A stretch of 64,000 nucleotides of DNA, from NCBI GenBank assembly GCA_041658185.1, contig JBBAAR010000006.1, positions 62,001 through 126,000 on the forward strand, written 5' to 3'. Below, in pieces: positions 44,157 through 51,546 of this stretch. Within the stretch, counting starts at the first letter, position 1, and each line of letters begins with the position of its first letter. This DNA is from UBA8919 sp041658185. GTDB lineage: Bacteria; Elusimicrobiota; UBA8919. Under the pieces are notes generated by a model. That model saw only the letters and a list, made by a program, of their open reading frames with translations, made no database searches and was not told where the DNA came from. A program made the translations under genes and the position numbers.

Positions 44157-44845
44157 TTGGAAGAATTTCGGAAATTTTTACATCTGTCCAGGGTGAAGGT
44201 ATCTACGCGGGGATACATATGGTTTTTGTAAGGTTTTCCGGATGTAATTTACAGTGTGATTACTGTGATACTCCGTTGAGCCGTCCCGCCGTTGCCGGAA
44301 AAATTAAAACAGTGGCTGAAATTATAGAAAATATTGAAAAAGAACTGTCCGCGACAAAAAAAGTTTCCATTATTTCTTTTACGGGCGGGGAACCATTGCT
44401 GCACGCCGAGACAATTTTGGAAATTATTCCGCATTTCAAAAAAAGAGGCATAAAAATATATCTTGACACCAACGGCACGCTTTATGAAAAATTTTCTAAA
44501 ATTGCCGATGACATGGATTATGTGGCAATGGATATAAAACTTCCGTCCGCATGTTCACAGGATTATTGGCGGGAACACCTTGAGTTTCTGAAAATAGCAA
44601 AAAAGAACGTATTCGTAAAAATCGTCGTAACTTCAAAGTCCACCGACAATGAATTTAAAAAAGCCGTTGAGACAATTGCTGCCGTTGATGTCTCTATCCC
44701 GCTGGTTATTCAGCCGGTAACGCCGGTTAGGAATGTAGATACAATGCCTTTTGAAAGAATCCGCGCATTAAAAAAATTTGCCGAGACAAAACTTGAAAAT
44801 GTTTCAATAATTCCGCAGTTACACAAAAAACTGGGTATAAAATGA
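44153..44845 (+). CDS. queE: 7-carboxy-7-deazaguanine synthase QueE
   Basis: A 230-residue radical SAM enzyme with ISEIFTSVQGEGIYAG near residue 5, a cluster motif CNLQCDYCDTP near residue 31 and SFTGGEPLLH near residue 75. It forms CDG from the QueD product. The stop of queC and start of queE share ATGA. The conserved SEIFTSVQGEG start supports ATG 44153 over the longer frame. Confidence 0.95.
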   Translation: MIGRISEIFTSVQGEGIYAGIHMVFVRFSGCNLQCDYCDTPLSRPAVAGKIKTVAEIIENIEKELSATKKVSIISFTGGEPLLHAETILEIIPHFKKRGIKIYLDTNGTLYEKFSKIADDMDYVAMDIKLPSACSQDYWREHLEFLKIAKKNVFVKIVVTSKSTDNEFKKAVETIAAVDVSIPLVIQPVTPVRNVDTMPFERIRALKKFAETKLENVSIIPQLHKKLGIK

Positions 44846-45222
44846 AAAATAAAATATCTCAACCAAAGTTTGATAAAATCAATCCGGAACTTTTAGTGGC
44901 GATGGATTATGAATATAGAGGGAAAAAAATTGAAGTTACAATTGAAACGGATGAATTCACCTGCCTGTGTCCGTGGTCACACCTGCCCGATTTTGCAAAA
45001 CTTACAATTATTTATGTGCCGGACAAACTCTGCGTTGAATTAAAATCGCTGAAACTTTATTTACAGAGTTTCAGGAATGCTGGGATTGTTCATGAAAGCG
45101 TTGTCAATAGAGTCCTTTCCGATTTAACAAAACTAATCTCGCCGAAAGAAATGCACATAGAAGCAACCTTCAACCTCCGCGGCGGAATAAAAACTACGGT
45201 AAAAGCCGATTATAAAAAATAG
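44842..45222 (+). CDS. queF: NADPH-dependent preQ0 reductase QueF (type I)
   Basis: A 126-residue tunnelling-fold enzyme that reduces preQ0 to preQ1. The nucleophile C43 lies in FTCLCPWSHLPDFA, with D50 as partner, and LKSLKLYLQSFRN provides the NADPH-binding ESKS-type region. The CP-x-TGQ-PDF pattern usual in this family is changed to CPWSHLPDF here. It overlaps queE by four bases and ends the preQ1 operon; folE is not in the window. Confidence 0.92.
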   Translation: MKNKISQPKFDKINPELLVAMDYEYRGKKIEVTIETDEFTCLCPWSHLPDFAKLTIIYVPDKLCVELKSLKLYLQSFRNAGIVHESVVNRVLSDLTKLISPKEMHIEATFNLRGGIKTTVKADYKK

Positions 45223-45268
45223 ATTTTTATTTTCAAGCGAGTGCTGAAAACAAAGGGTTTAATACCAT

Positions 45269-45901
45269 TTATTCTTCCGAATCCGGAATTATTTCTTCGC
45301 CGAATTCGCCGGGATGGTACTTACCTTTGTAAGATGATTTTGAGGAACGCAGAATCCGGATTCCTTTTGCACCTGCTTCCTGTGCTGCCGTGATATCCGA
45401 GTCGGAATCGCCGTAAAAGATAGAAATGTTTAATTTTTTTATCAGTTCCGCTTTTCTATTTGAAAAATAAGCATTTTCTTTTTTTATCCCGAATCTTTCA
45501 TTCAAAAAATCCTTTAATGCTCCTCCACCTATTTTATCTCTCGCAGTAATTATAAAAATCTGGTCGCCTTTTGCTTTATGTTCGTTAAGAATTTTTTCGG
45601 CAACTTTTTTTATGATGCTGTTTCCCTTGTCGCTTTTATTGACGATAGCCCACCATTCTTCGGAATATTCCGAGTATTCGCTTTTACTTGCGATATTAAA
45701 AGCCGGCGAAGAAAACAAAAGCGTGTCATCAACATCAAACCCGACATTTATGCTGCTTTGTAAAGATGCCGCAGAACTTGAAGGTGCAACCGATTTCTGC
45801 GTCGTTGAACAACCGAAAAATGCAGTAAGTAGTAAGTAGTAAGTAGTAAGTAGTAGCGGTCGCATTGCCATGCGACTGACTTTACTCAATTTTCTAATCA
45901 T
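45269..45901 (-). CDS. aphA: Class B acid phosphatase (AphA-like), exported
   Basis: A 210-residue HAD-fold phosphatase. The catalytic aspartates D56 and D58 are in VGFDVDDTLLFSSPAF, and the C-terminal signature YGDSDSDITAAQEAGAKGIRILR is nearly that of E. coli AphA, a periplasmic nucleotide phosphatase. The N-terminal hydrophobic segment ends in FFGC, so it may be lipid-anchored. The hydrophobic core is encoded by a tandem heptamer repeat (45824-45856), which could make expression phase-variable. GGAGG lies inside the upstream small gene, whose stop overlaps this ATG. Confidence 0.9.
   Translation of the reverse strand: MIRKLSKVSRMAMRPLLLTTYYLLLTAFFGCSTTQKSVAPSSSAASLQSSINVGFDVDDTLLFSSPAFNIASKSEYSEYSEEWWAIVNKSDKGNSIIKKVAEKILNEHKAKGDQIFIITARDKIGGGALKDFLNERFGIKKENAYFSNRKAELIKKLNISIFYGDSDSDITAAQEAGAKGIRILRSSKSSYKGKYHPGEFGEEIIPDSEE
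45824..45856 (-). repeat. Heptamer tandem repeat encoding the AphA signal core
   Basis: On the plus strand AGTAAGT is repeated four times exactly, followed by AGTAG (4.7 units, 33 bases). On the coding strand it reads ACTTACT and encodes LLLTTYYLLLT. Because 7 is not a multiple of 3, gain or loss of one unit would shift the frame of aphA. Confidence 0.88.
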
Positions 45902-45999
45902 TTTTTTCCTCCTTTAAAGATTTTTATCGCACAAAAAAACATAAGTGTTATTATGAAAAGCCACGATACCGATAAAAAAATCCAGCCGGAAAAGTTCAT
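45898..45999 (-). CDS. Small NSS transporter subunit (MetS-like, 33 aa)
   Basis: A 33-codon frame between the NSS transporter and aphA. The product is one hydrophobic helix (GWIFLSVSWLFIITLMFFCAI) with a short polar start and a positively charged end (KIFKGGKK), the layout of the small subunit of MetPS-type NSS transporters. Its ATG shares ATGA with the transporter stop, and its stop shares ATGA with the aphA start, so it is coupled on both sides. The GGAGG for aphA lies in its last codons. Confidence 0.72.
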   Translation of the reverse strand: MNFSGWIFLSVSWLFIITLMFFCAIKIFKGGKK

Positions 46000-47549
46000 C
46001 TGATAACCTCGCGTTTACGATTCCATGCGATTTTGACGAGAAACGCAATCAAAAGAAAAAGTCCTGCCAGCAGTATCCTCGTCAAAATCACAAAATTTAA
46101 ATTTTCTGCCGTTACATTTTTCATTAAAATTACCGGCATTCCTTCCTGCACAAACCAAAAAACAAGAATCAAAATCAAAAATAACGGAGTAATATATTTT
46201 ATTATGAATTTGTAAAATTTTGGAATTTTGATGTCCGCACCGATGTGCATTTCATCCCACGCCTTGTCAATCCCGAAAACCCAAGAAAATAAAATCGCTT
46301 CAATAGTGCCGAATAAAACAAGACAAAATGTTCCGCCCCAGAAATCCAGTTCATCAACAACACCGTTTCCCAAAAAGAAAATTGCCGGCTGACATAAAAC
46401 AAAACACACGACAGCAAAAATTCCTACTGACTCTGAGCGTGCGAGATTGAACTCGTCTTCAAGAAATGCAACTGCCGGCTGCGCCAGTGAGACGGAAGAT
46501 GTAATACCTGCGAGAAAAAGCAGCAGAAACCACAATGTCGCAAAAATTATTCCGAACGGGATTTTTCCAAAAATCAAAGGCATTGTCACAAAACCGAGAT
46601 TGAAAGAACCGCTCTGTGCAATCGGAATTATATTTTCCGGCCCGAAAAAAATAAAAGCAGCCGGAATTACAATAGAGCCGCCCAGAATTACTTCCGCGAA
46701 CTCGTTGGTTGTTGCAGCGGTAAGTCCCGATAGCACCACATCATCCTGTTTTTTAAGATACGAGGCATATGTAAGAATTACGCCGATTCCGACGGAAAGC
46801 GTAAAAAAAATCTGTCCTGCCGCCGCCATCCAGACCTTCCCGCTTAACAATTTGGAAAAATCAGGATTCCACAAAAATCCCAAACCGTTTTTAAGATTCC
46901 AGTCGGGTTTTGTAATATCGGGTGTTCCGAGAGTAAGCACCATTATCGCGAGTAACGTTCCGCAGACAAACAAAACCGGCATTGCCCAGTTACACAATTT
47001 TTCAATACCGCCTTTTATTCCGTAATAGACGACGGTAATGTTCAATATAAAAGTAATCAGAAAAAATGTATATGCCGTTCCAAGTCCGCCGAAATACTCG
47101 TTTTTGACAAGTCCCTGGTAACCCGTCAGAAATGATTTCATCGCCTCGGGAGTTGTCGCCGATGAGTATTTGCCCGTCAGTGAAAAAAACGTATAACCTA
47201 ATAGCCACGACTCAATATATGTGTAGTAGATAAAAATAACAATCGGTCCGAAAATTCCTATAACGCCGAAATATTTTATGAAACGGTTTTTCTTCCACAT
47301 GGAGTGAAAAATTCCGGGACCCGTGCCGTGCTCAAATCCCCCGCCGAACCTTCCGAGTGTCCACTCAATCCACATTAGAGGAATACCAAGTAAGAGGAAT
47401 GAAACAAAATAAGGAATCATAAATGCCCCGCCGCCGTTTTGCGCCGCTTGAACGGGAAACCTCAGAAAATTTCCCAAGCCCACGGCGCTTCCGGCAACAG
47501 CCAGAATGATTCCTAACTTTGAGCCCCACGATTGTCTTGTTTTAGCCAT
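45996..47549 (-). CDS. Neurotransmitter:sodium symporter (NSS) family transporter
   Basis: A 517-residue sodium-coupled amino-acid transporter with twelve hydrophobic segments. The family start is clear: WGSKLGIILAVAGSAVGLGNFLRFPVQAAQNGGGAFMIPY at residues 8-47, which contains the sodium and substrate sites of transmembrane helix 1. Family members such as LeuT, MetP and Tyt1 carry hydrophobic amino acids; specificity is not evident here. It heads a coupled minus-strand operon with a small subunit and AphA. Confidence 0.93.
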   Translation of the reverse strand: MAKTRQSWGSKLGIILAVAGSAVGLGNFLRFPVQAAQNGGGAFMIPYFVSFLLLGIPLMWIEWTLGRFGGGFEHGTGPGIFHSMWKKNRFIKYFGVIGIFGPIVIFIYYTYIESWLLGYTFFSLTGKYSSATTPEAMKSFLTGYQGLVKNEYFGGLGTAYTFFLITFILNITVVYYGIKGGIEKLCNWAMPVLFVCGTLLAIMVLTLGTPDITKPDWNLKNGLGFLWNPDFSKLLSGKVWMAAAGQIFFTLSVGIGVILTYASYLKKQDDVVLSGLTAATTNEFAEVILGGSIVIPAAFIFFGPENIIPIAQSGSFNLGFVTMPLIFGKIPFGIIFATLWFLLLFLAGITSSVSLAQPAVAFLEDEFNLARSESVGIFAVVCFVLCQPAIFFLGNGVVDELDFWGGTFCLVLFGTIEAILFSWVFGIDKAWDEMHIGADIKIPKFYKFIIKYITPLFLILILVFWFVQEGMPVILMKNVTAENLNFVILTRILLAGLFLLIAFLVKIAWNRKREVIR

Positions 47550-47585
47550 CGCAAAAAATTATACAAAAAAAGATGAAAAAGTCAA

Positions 47586-47613
47586 TTGATTTATCCTGAA
47601 ATTTAAGTATAAT
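47586..47613 (+). promoter_or_regulatory. Sigma-70-type promoter of the PilZ gene
   Basis: TTGATT (47586-47591), 16-base spacer, TATAAT (47608-47613). It lies 8 bases before ATG 47621, so the transcript would be leaderless or nearly so. Confidence 0.65.
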
Positions 47614-47620
47614 AAAACTT

Positions 47621-48001
47621 ATGCAACCAAAAGGTGAAGAAAAAAGGGATTATGTAAGGGTGCTTTTGGATATACCGTGTAAATTTTCTTCGGTTGATTA
47701 TCCGACGGATAACGCCGACGGGAAAATCGTCAACCTGTCTGTCGGCGGTTTTGCCGTGGAAACGAACAACGAGGTCAACCTCGGGGAAAACCTGAAATTT
47801 AACATTTTGCTTCCGAACGGGTTTGAATGCGGGTTATCCGGACAGATAGTCCGTGAAATGGGAAACAACAGGTATGGTCTGAAATTAACCCAGATAAACA
47901 TGCTTGACAGGATGAAACTCGGCGATTTCATAATGTCGCAACTTGAAGAACAGAATTACTTAATAAAAAAATTCCTGCAGAGAAAAGATGCGGAAAATTA
48001 A
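47621..48001 (+). CDS. PilZ-domain protein
   Basis: A 126-residue single PilZ domain, a cyclic di-GMP receptor. The binding signature is present: R-D-Y-V-R (residues 9-13, RxxxR) and NLSVGG (residues 37-42, D/NxSxxG). No enzyme domain is attached, so it probably acts by binding partners. No diguanylate cyclase or phosphodiesterase for c-di-GMP is in the window. A palindromic repeat follows. Confidence 0.88.
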   Translation: MQPKGEEKRDYVRVLLDIPCKFSSVDYPTDNADGKIVNLSVGGFAVETNNEVNLGENLKFNILLPNGFECGLSGQIVREMGNNRYGLKLTQINMLDRMKLGDFIMSQLEEQNYLIKKFLQRKDAEN

Positions 48002-48110
48002 CGCTCGCAAGCAAATTTCTTTGAGACGCTCGTCTGCCACTCGCTCTGCAATTCGCTCATGGAACGAAGAGGTCGCGAATTGAGGCTCTTCAGAAATTTC
48101 TTGCTCGCTT
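48002..48110 (+). repeat. Dispersed imperfect palindrome, short copy
   Basis: CGCTCGCAAGCAAATTTCTTTG at the left faces CTTCAGAAATTTCTTGCTCGCT at the right, with an internal CAATTCGC/GCGAATTG pair. It matches the 4052-4211 element base for base over most of its length but lacks the two nested TCCCT..AGGGA units. The ribosome-site-like GGAG at its right end is the nearest to cinA. Confidence 0.82.
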
Positions 48111-48129
48111 GGAGTAAAAGGGTAAATTT

Positions 48130-49374
48130 ATGCATACTGAAATAATCTGTATCGGTTCGGAATTGCTTATCGGTTCTATAAATACAAACGGGACATACAT
48201 TTCGGAAAAACTTGCAACTATAGGGCTGAAAGTCAATCGTGAAATTACTGTCGGAGACGATTTTTCGGAACTTGAAAATGTTTTTGCGGAGTCGTTTAGC
48301 CGTTCCAATATTGTCGTTGCAACCGGCGGGCTGGGACCTACTTTTGACGACATTACCCGTGAAGCCGTTTCAAAAGCAACAGGCAAAAAACTTGTTCTGA
48401 ATAAAAATGTACTAGAAACAATTTCGGAATTTTTCGAAAAAAAGAAGATAAAAATGCCGAAAGACAATGAGAAACAGGCATACATCCTTGAAGGTGCAGA
48501 AATTATTTCCAATGATTTAGGCACCGCCGCCGGCCAGATTTTGAAGATAAACGGCAAAATTATAATTCTTCTGCCGGGACCTCCGAGAGAAATTAGACCG
48601 ATGTTTGAAAATACCGTTCTTCCGTATCTAAAAAAAAGATTTGAAAGAGGATTGTTAAAAATAAAAGTTTTGCATACCGTAGGACTTGCCGAGTCCGTCG
48701 TCGACGAAAAAATCAGAAAAATTGTTGATATTGAGAGAAAACTTGAGGGAAACGAAGTTTCATTTTCTATTCTTGCGAAACATACCGGTGTTGATATAAA
48801 AATAATCGCTTCCGGTACCGATGAGATGCTTATTGACAAAACGATTCAAAATCTGAAAAAGGAATTTTACGGCGTGCTTAAAGACGCTATTTTCGGCGAG
48901 GATAACCAAACGCTTGAAAGTGTCGTCGGTGAACTTCTTCTCAAAAAAAGAAAAACTCTCGCCGTCGCGGAAAGTTGCACGGGCGGGTTAATTTCTCACC
49001 GTCTTACGAACGTTGCAGGAAGTTCAATGTATTTCAAAGAAAGTATTGTGACATATTCGGATATCAGCAAAAAACTGCTACTCGGCGTTAAAGATGAAAC
49101 GCTCAATAAATACGGCGCGGTATCAGGCGAGGTCGCACAAGAGATGGCGGAAGGAATAAAAAAAACATCCGGCACAAATTTCGGAATTTCTACGACGGGT
49201 ATAGCGGGACCAAAACCTTCGTCTACGGGAAAACCGGTCGGACTTGTTTTTATCGCGATTGCTTCCGCCGACGGGACAAAAGTTCAGCAGTTCCAATTTA
49301 CGGGTTCAAGAGCAGAAATCAAAGACAAAATTGCGACCGCAGCCCTTGACATTTTAAGAATAAGTTTGATATAA
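48130..49374 (+). CDS. cinA: CinA-like protein (nicotinamide-nucleotide amidase)
   Basis: A 414-residue two-domain protein: an N-terminal MoaB/MogA-like COG1058 domain (IGSELLIGSINTNGTYISEKL near residue 5, ATGGLGPTFDDITREA near residue 60) and a C-terminal PncC deamidase (AESCTGGLISHRLTNVAGSS near residue 281). The usual GIAGPGGG is replaced by GIAGPKPSSTGKP. It recycles NMN and ADP-ribose in the pyridine nucleotide cycle. It begins 19 bases after the palindromic repeat. Confidence 0.93.
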   Translation: MHTEIICIGSELLIGSINTNGTYISEKLATIGLKVNREITVGDDFSELENVFAESFSRSNIVVATGGLGPTFDDITREAVSKATGKKLVLNKNVLETISEFFEKKKIKMPKDNEKQAYILEGAEIISNDLGTAAGQILKINGKIIILLPGPPREIRPMFENTVLPYLKKRFERGLLKIKVLHTVGLAESVVDEKIRKIVDIERKLEGNEVSFSILAKHTGVDIKIIASGTDEMLIDKTIQNLKKEFYGVLKDAIFGEDNQTLESVVGELLLKKRKTLAVAESCTGGLISHRLTNVAGSSMYFKESIVTYSDISKKLLLGVKDETLNKYGAVSGEVAQEMAEGIKKTSGTNFGISTTGIAGPKPSSTGKPVGLVFIAIASADGTKVQQFQFTGSRAEIKDKIATAALDILRISLI

Positions 49375-49382
49375 TAGTAAAA

Positions 49383-49460
49383 ACAATTAAGAATTGAGAG
49401 TTGAGAATTGAAAATGTTAAAATTTATAATTCTTAATTTTCAATTCTCAATTTGTAATTG
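49383..49460 (+). repeat. Inverted repeat of GAATTGAGAATT words
   Basis: AAGAATTGAGAGTTGAGAATTGAAAA on the left pairs imperfectly with TTTTCAATTCTCAATTTG on the right. The same words appear in frame within the oxidoreductase alpha gene (34308-34342). It fills the gap between cinA and the CBS gene. Confidence 0.75.
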
Positions 49461-49477
49461 TCGCTATTGGGGGTTTT

Positions 49478-49852
49478 ATGTTGAAAGTAAAAGATGTAAT
49501 GACAAAGAATGTCGTTACGATTAAGGCGGATATCCCTCTGAAAGATGCAATAAGGATTTTAGTCGGTAAAGGCATAAGCGGCGTTCCCGTTGTGGACGAT
49601 TCCGGTAAGGTCACAGGCATTCTTTCCGAAAAAGACATTATGAATTACATGTTCAGCGGGAATTTAAGCACGGCGGTTGTCTCTGAAGCGATGACAAAAA
49701 ATGTTGTCAGCATGACAAGCGAAACCGATTTAGACAAGGTGGCACTTTTAATCAGTGAAAAAAAATTCAGAAGAGTTCCCATAATTGATAACGGAAAACT
49801 GGTCGGGATTATTTCGCGGCGCGATATAATCCGCTCTTTACTTTCCGAGTAA
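49478..49852 (+). CDS. Tandem CBS-domain protein
   Basis: A 124-residue protein of two CBS motifs (VKDVMTKNVVTIKAD...GVPVVDDSGKVTGILSEKDIM and VSEAMTKNVVSMTSE...RVPIIDNGKLVGIISRRDI), which pair to bind adenine nucleotides. Stand-alone CBS proteins act as energy sensors; the target is unknown. The stop overlaps the thpR start by one base. Confidence 0.9.
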   Translation: MLKVKDVMTKNVVTIKADIPLKDAIRILVGKGISGVPVVDDSGKVTGILSEKDIMNYMFSGNLSTAVVSEAMTKNVVSMTSETDLDKVALLISEKKFRRVPIIDNGKLVGIISRRDIIRSLLSE

Positions 49853-50463
49853 TGCGACTGTTTATTGCCGTTAATATCAAAGCTGAAACCAAAAATAAAA
49901 TTGCCCGTATCCAGTCGGTTCTCAAAAAAAATTGCGACGATGTAAAATGGACTTCGCCGGAAAATCTGCACCTGACATTGAAATTTTTAGGTGAGGTTGA
50001 TGCCAGCAGAAAAGATTTAATTTCGAAAAAATTAAGACAAGCCCCGTTAGATAAGATTCTCTATCTAATGGGGCAAGCCATTATCGGCATAAAAAAGTTT
50101 GAAATTGATTTTGAGAAAATTGGTGTTTATCCGTTTGAAACAGCCCCGCGGGTCTTGTGGTTAGGTGTCGGCGAAGGAAAAATAGAGTTGGAAAATCTTG
50201 CTCAAAAAATTGAAAGTTTATTGCCGGAAATCGCTGACCTTGGTTTTGAAAAAGAGAAAAAGCCGTTTTCGGCGCATTTGACGCTTGGAAGATTCAAAAG
50301 TCCGGCGAGCGCTGCGGATAAAAAATTATTTGATATCGTGAAAAAACCGCCCATAGAAAAAATATCCGACGTCGTTGAATCCGTGTATCTTATGAAAAGC
50401 ACCTTAACGCCCCGCGGCCCGGTTTATGAAGTTGTTGAAAAATTTCAGCTGGAGGAAAAGTGA
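49852..50463 (+). CDS. thpR: RNA 2',3'-cyclic phosphodiesterase ThpR (LigT)
   Basis: A 203-residue 2H phosphoesterase with the two catalytic motifs HLTLKFLG (about residues 41-48) and HLTLGRFK (about residues 142-149). It hydrolyses 2',3'-cyclic phosphates on RNA. A near-perfect 13-bp inverted repeat (50041-50053 with 50062-50074) lies inside the gene and adds a segment RQAPLDKILYLMGQAI not typical of the family. Confidence 0.92.
   Translation: MRLFIAVNIKAETKNKIARIQSVLKKNCDDVKWTSPENLHLTLKFLGEVDASRKDLISKKLRQAPLDKILYLMGQAIIGIKKFEIDFEKIGVYPFETAPRVLWLGVGEGKIELENLAQKIESLLPEIADLGFEKEKKPFSAHLTLGRFKSPASAADKKLFDIVKKPPIEKISDVVESVYLMKSTLTPRGPVYEVVEKFQLEEK
50038..50079 (+). repeat. Palindromic insert inside thpR, flanked by CAAGCC
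   Basis: GCCCCGTTAGATA (50041-50053) and TATCTAATGGGGC (50062-50074) pair in 12 of 13 positions plus a G-T. CAAGCC occurs on both sides (50038-50043 and 50074-50079), like a small direct repeat. The insert is read in frame as part of ThpR. Confidence 0.7.
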
Positions 50464-51143
50464 ATAAAGAAAGATGGAAGACAAAAACGATTTTTTTGCT
50501 TTTACTTTTTACTTTTTACTTCTCACTTCTACCTGCCCTTCATTCCGATGACAAAATAATTTCTCTGACATTTCACGACGGGCCCAATCCGAAATCCACG
50601 CCGCAATTATTGAAAATACTTGACGATGCCGATATAAAAGCGACATTTTTTGTTGTCGGTAAAATGGCGGAAAAATATCCGGAATTAGTAAAAGAAATAC
50701 ATAAAAGAGGGCATCAGATCGCCAGCCACACCTACAATCATAAAAATCTTACAACACTTTCAATAACTGAAGTTATATCGGAACTTTCCATGACCCGGCT
50801 TCTTATAAAAGACATAACCGGCGTTGATACTTATCTGTTTACTCCGCCCGGCGGTCATTACAATTCACAGATAATAAAAGAAGCAAATTCCTGCGGGTAT
50901 AAGATGGCGCTATGGTCGGTTTTCCCCGAGGACCACAGGAATCCCTCGCCGGTAATTTATGAAAAAGTTATCACCACCAGCCGCGACGGCAGCGTTGTTG
51001 TTCTTCATAACGGTCCTCCCGACACGCTTGACGCCCTCCCCAAGATCATAGAAAAACTGAAGGCAAGGGATTTCAGGTTCACGACGCTCTCGGAATTGCT
51101 CGCCCAGGGAAAAGGAAAACACATTGTCTATCCTCGCGATTGA
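50460..51143 (+). CDS. Exported polysaccharide-deacetylase-like protein with TFHDGP motif
   Basis: A 227-residue NodB-domain protein with a signal peptide. The first NodB motif reads TFHDGP, so the general-base aspartate is His39 while D40 (metal) remains; the SHTYNH histidines, a TPPGG third motif and a C-terminal VVLHNG are present. Catalysis may be altered. The GTG start overlaps thpR by four bases. The signal-peptide core is encoded by a degenerate heptamer repeat (50499-50533). Confidence 0.82.
   Translation: MNKERWKTKTIFLLLLFTFYFSLLPALHSDDKIISLTFHDGPNPKSTPQLLKILDDADIKATFFVVGKMAEKYPELVKEIHKRGHQIASHTYNHKNLTTLSITEVISELSMTRLLIKDITGVDTYLFTPPGGHYNSQIIKEANSCGYKMALWSVFPEDHRNPSPVIYEKVITTSRDGSVVVLHNGPPDTLDALPKIIEKLKARDFRFTTLSELLAQGKGKHIVYPRD
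50499..50533 (+). repeat. Degenerate heptamer repeat encoding a signal-peptide core
   Basis: Five 7-base units: CTTTTAC, TTTTTAC, TTTTTAC, TTCTCAC, TTCTACC. They encode LFTFYFSLLP. The unit is not a multiple of three, so a unit change would shift the frame of the deacetylase-like gene. Confidence 0.7.
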
Positions 51144-51546
51144 TTACGGGAAAAAACGAATAGGACTTGCGGTTTCATCAACATATACGATAGCTACACC
51201 TCTTGAGCCGATTTCAGCGGACATTCTGTCCGAAACTATGCTGGCAAAAATTTCTGAAATTATAAAAGAGTATGCTGTCGGCAAAATAGTGCTCGGACTG
51301 CCTCTTAATATGAATGGAACCGAAAGCGAGATGACAAAAGAAGTGCGAAGTTTTGCGAGCGTAATTGAAAAAAAGTTACAGATTAAAGTTGATTTTGCGG
51401 ATGAACGGCTGACATCAAGGGATGCGGAGTCCAAGCTGGCATTGTCGGAAAAAAACTGGCGTAAAAGAAAGAAAAAAATTGACAGCGCCTCCGCCTGTCT
51501 TATTTTGCAGAATTATCTTGACAGGAAAAATGATAATAGAAAATAA
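51124..51546 (+). CDS. ruvX: Holliday junction resolvase-like / pre-16S rRNA nuclease RuvX (YqgF)
   Basis: A 140-residue RNase H-fold protein: LAIDYGKKRIGLAVS near residue 4 (first acidic residue), VLGLPLNMNGTESEM near residue 57 and DERLTSRDAE near residue 92. YqgF processes the 16S rRNA 5' end. The TTG start overlaps the deacetylase-like gene by 20 bases and is supported by the conserved ILAIDYG start. It overlaps mltG by 17 bases. Confidence 0.92.
   Translation: MSILAIDYGKKRIGLAVSSTYTIATPLEPISADILSETMLAKISEIIKEYAVGKIVLGLPLNMNGTESEMTKEVRSFASVIEKKLQIKVDFADERLTSRDAESKLALSEKNWRKRKKKIDSASACLILQNYLDRKNDNRK

Noticed and set aside
45824..45856. Possible CRISPR array from evenly spaced repeats
   Set aside because: The units are 7 bases and contiguous with no spacers; it is a tandem repeat within aphA.
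46447..47025. 192-codon plus-strand frame antisense to the NSS transporter
   Set aside because: The transporter on the other strand is a clear family member; the antisense product has no motif.
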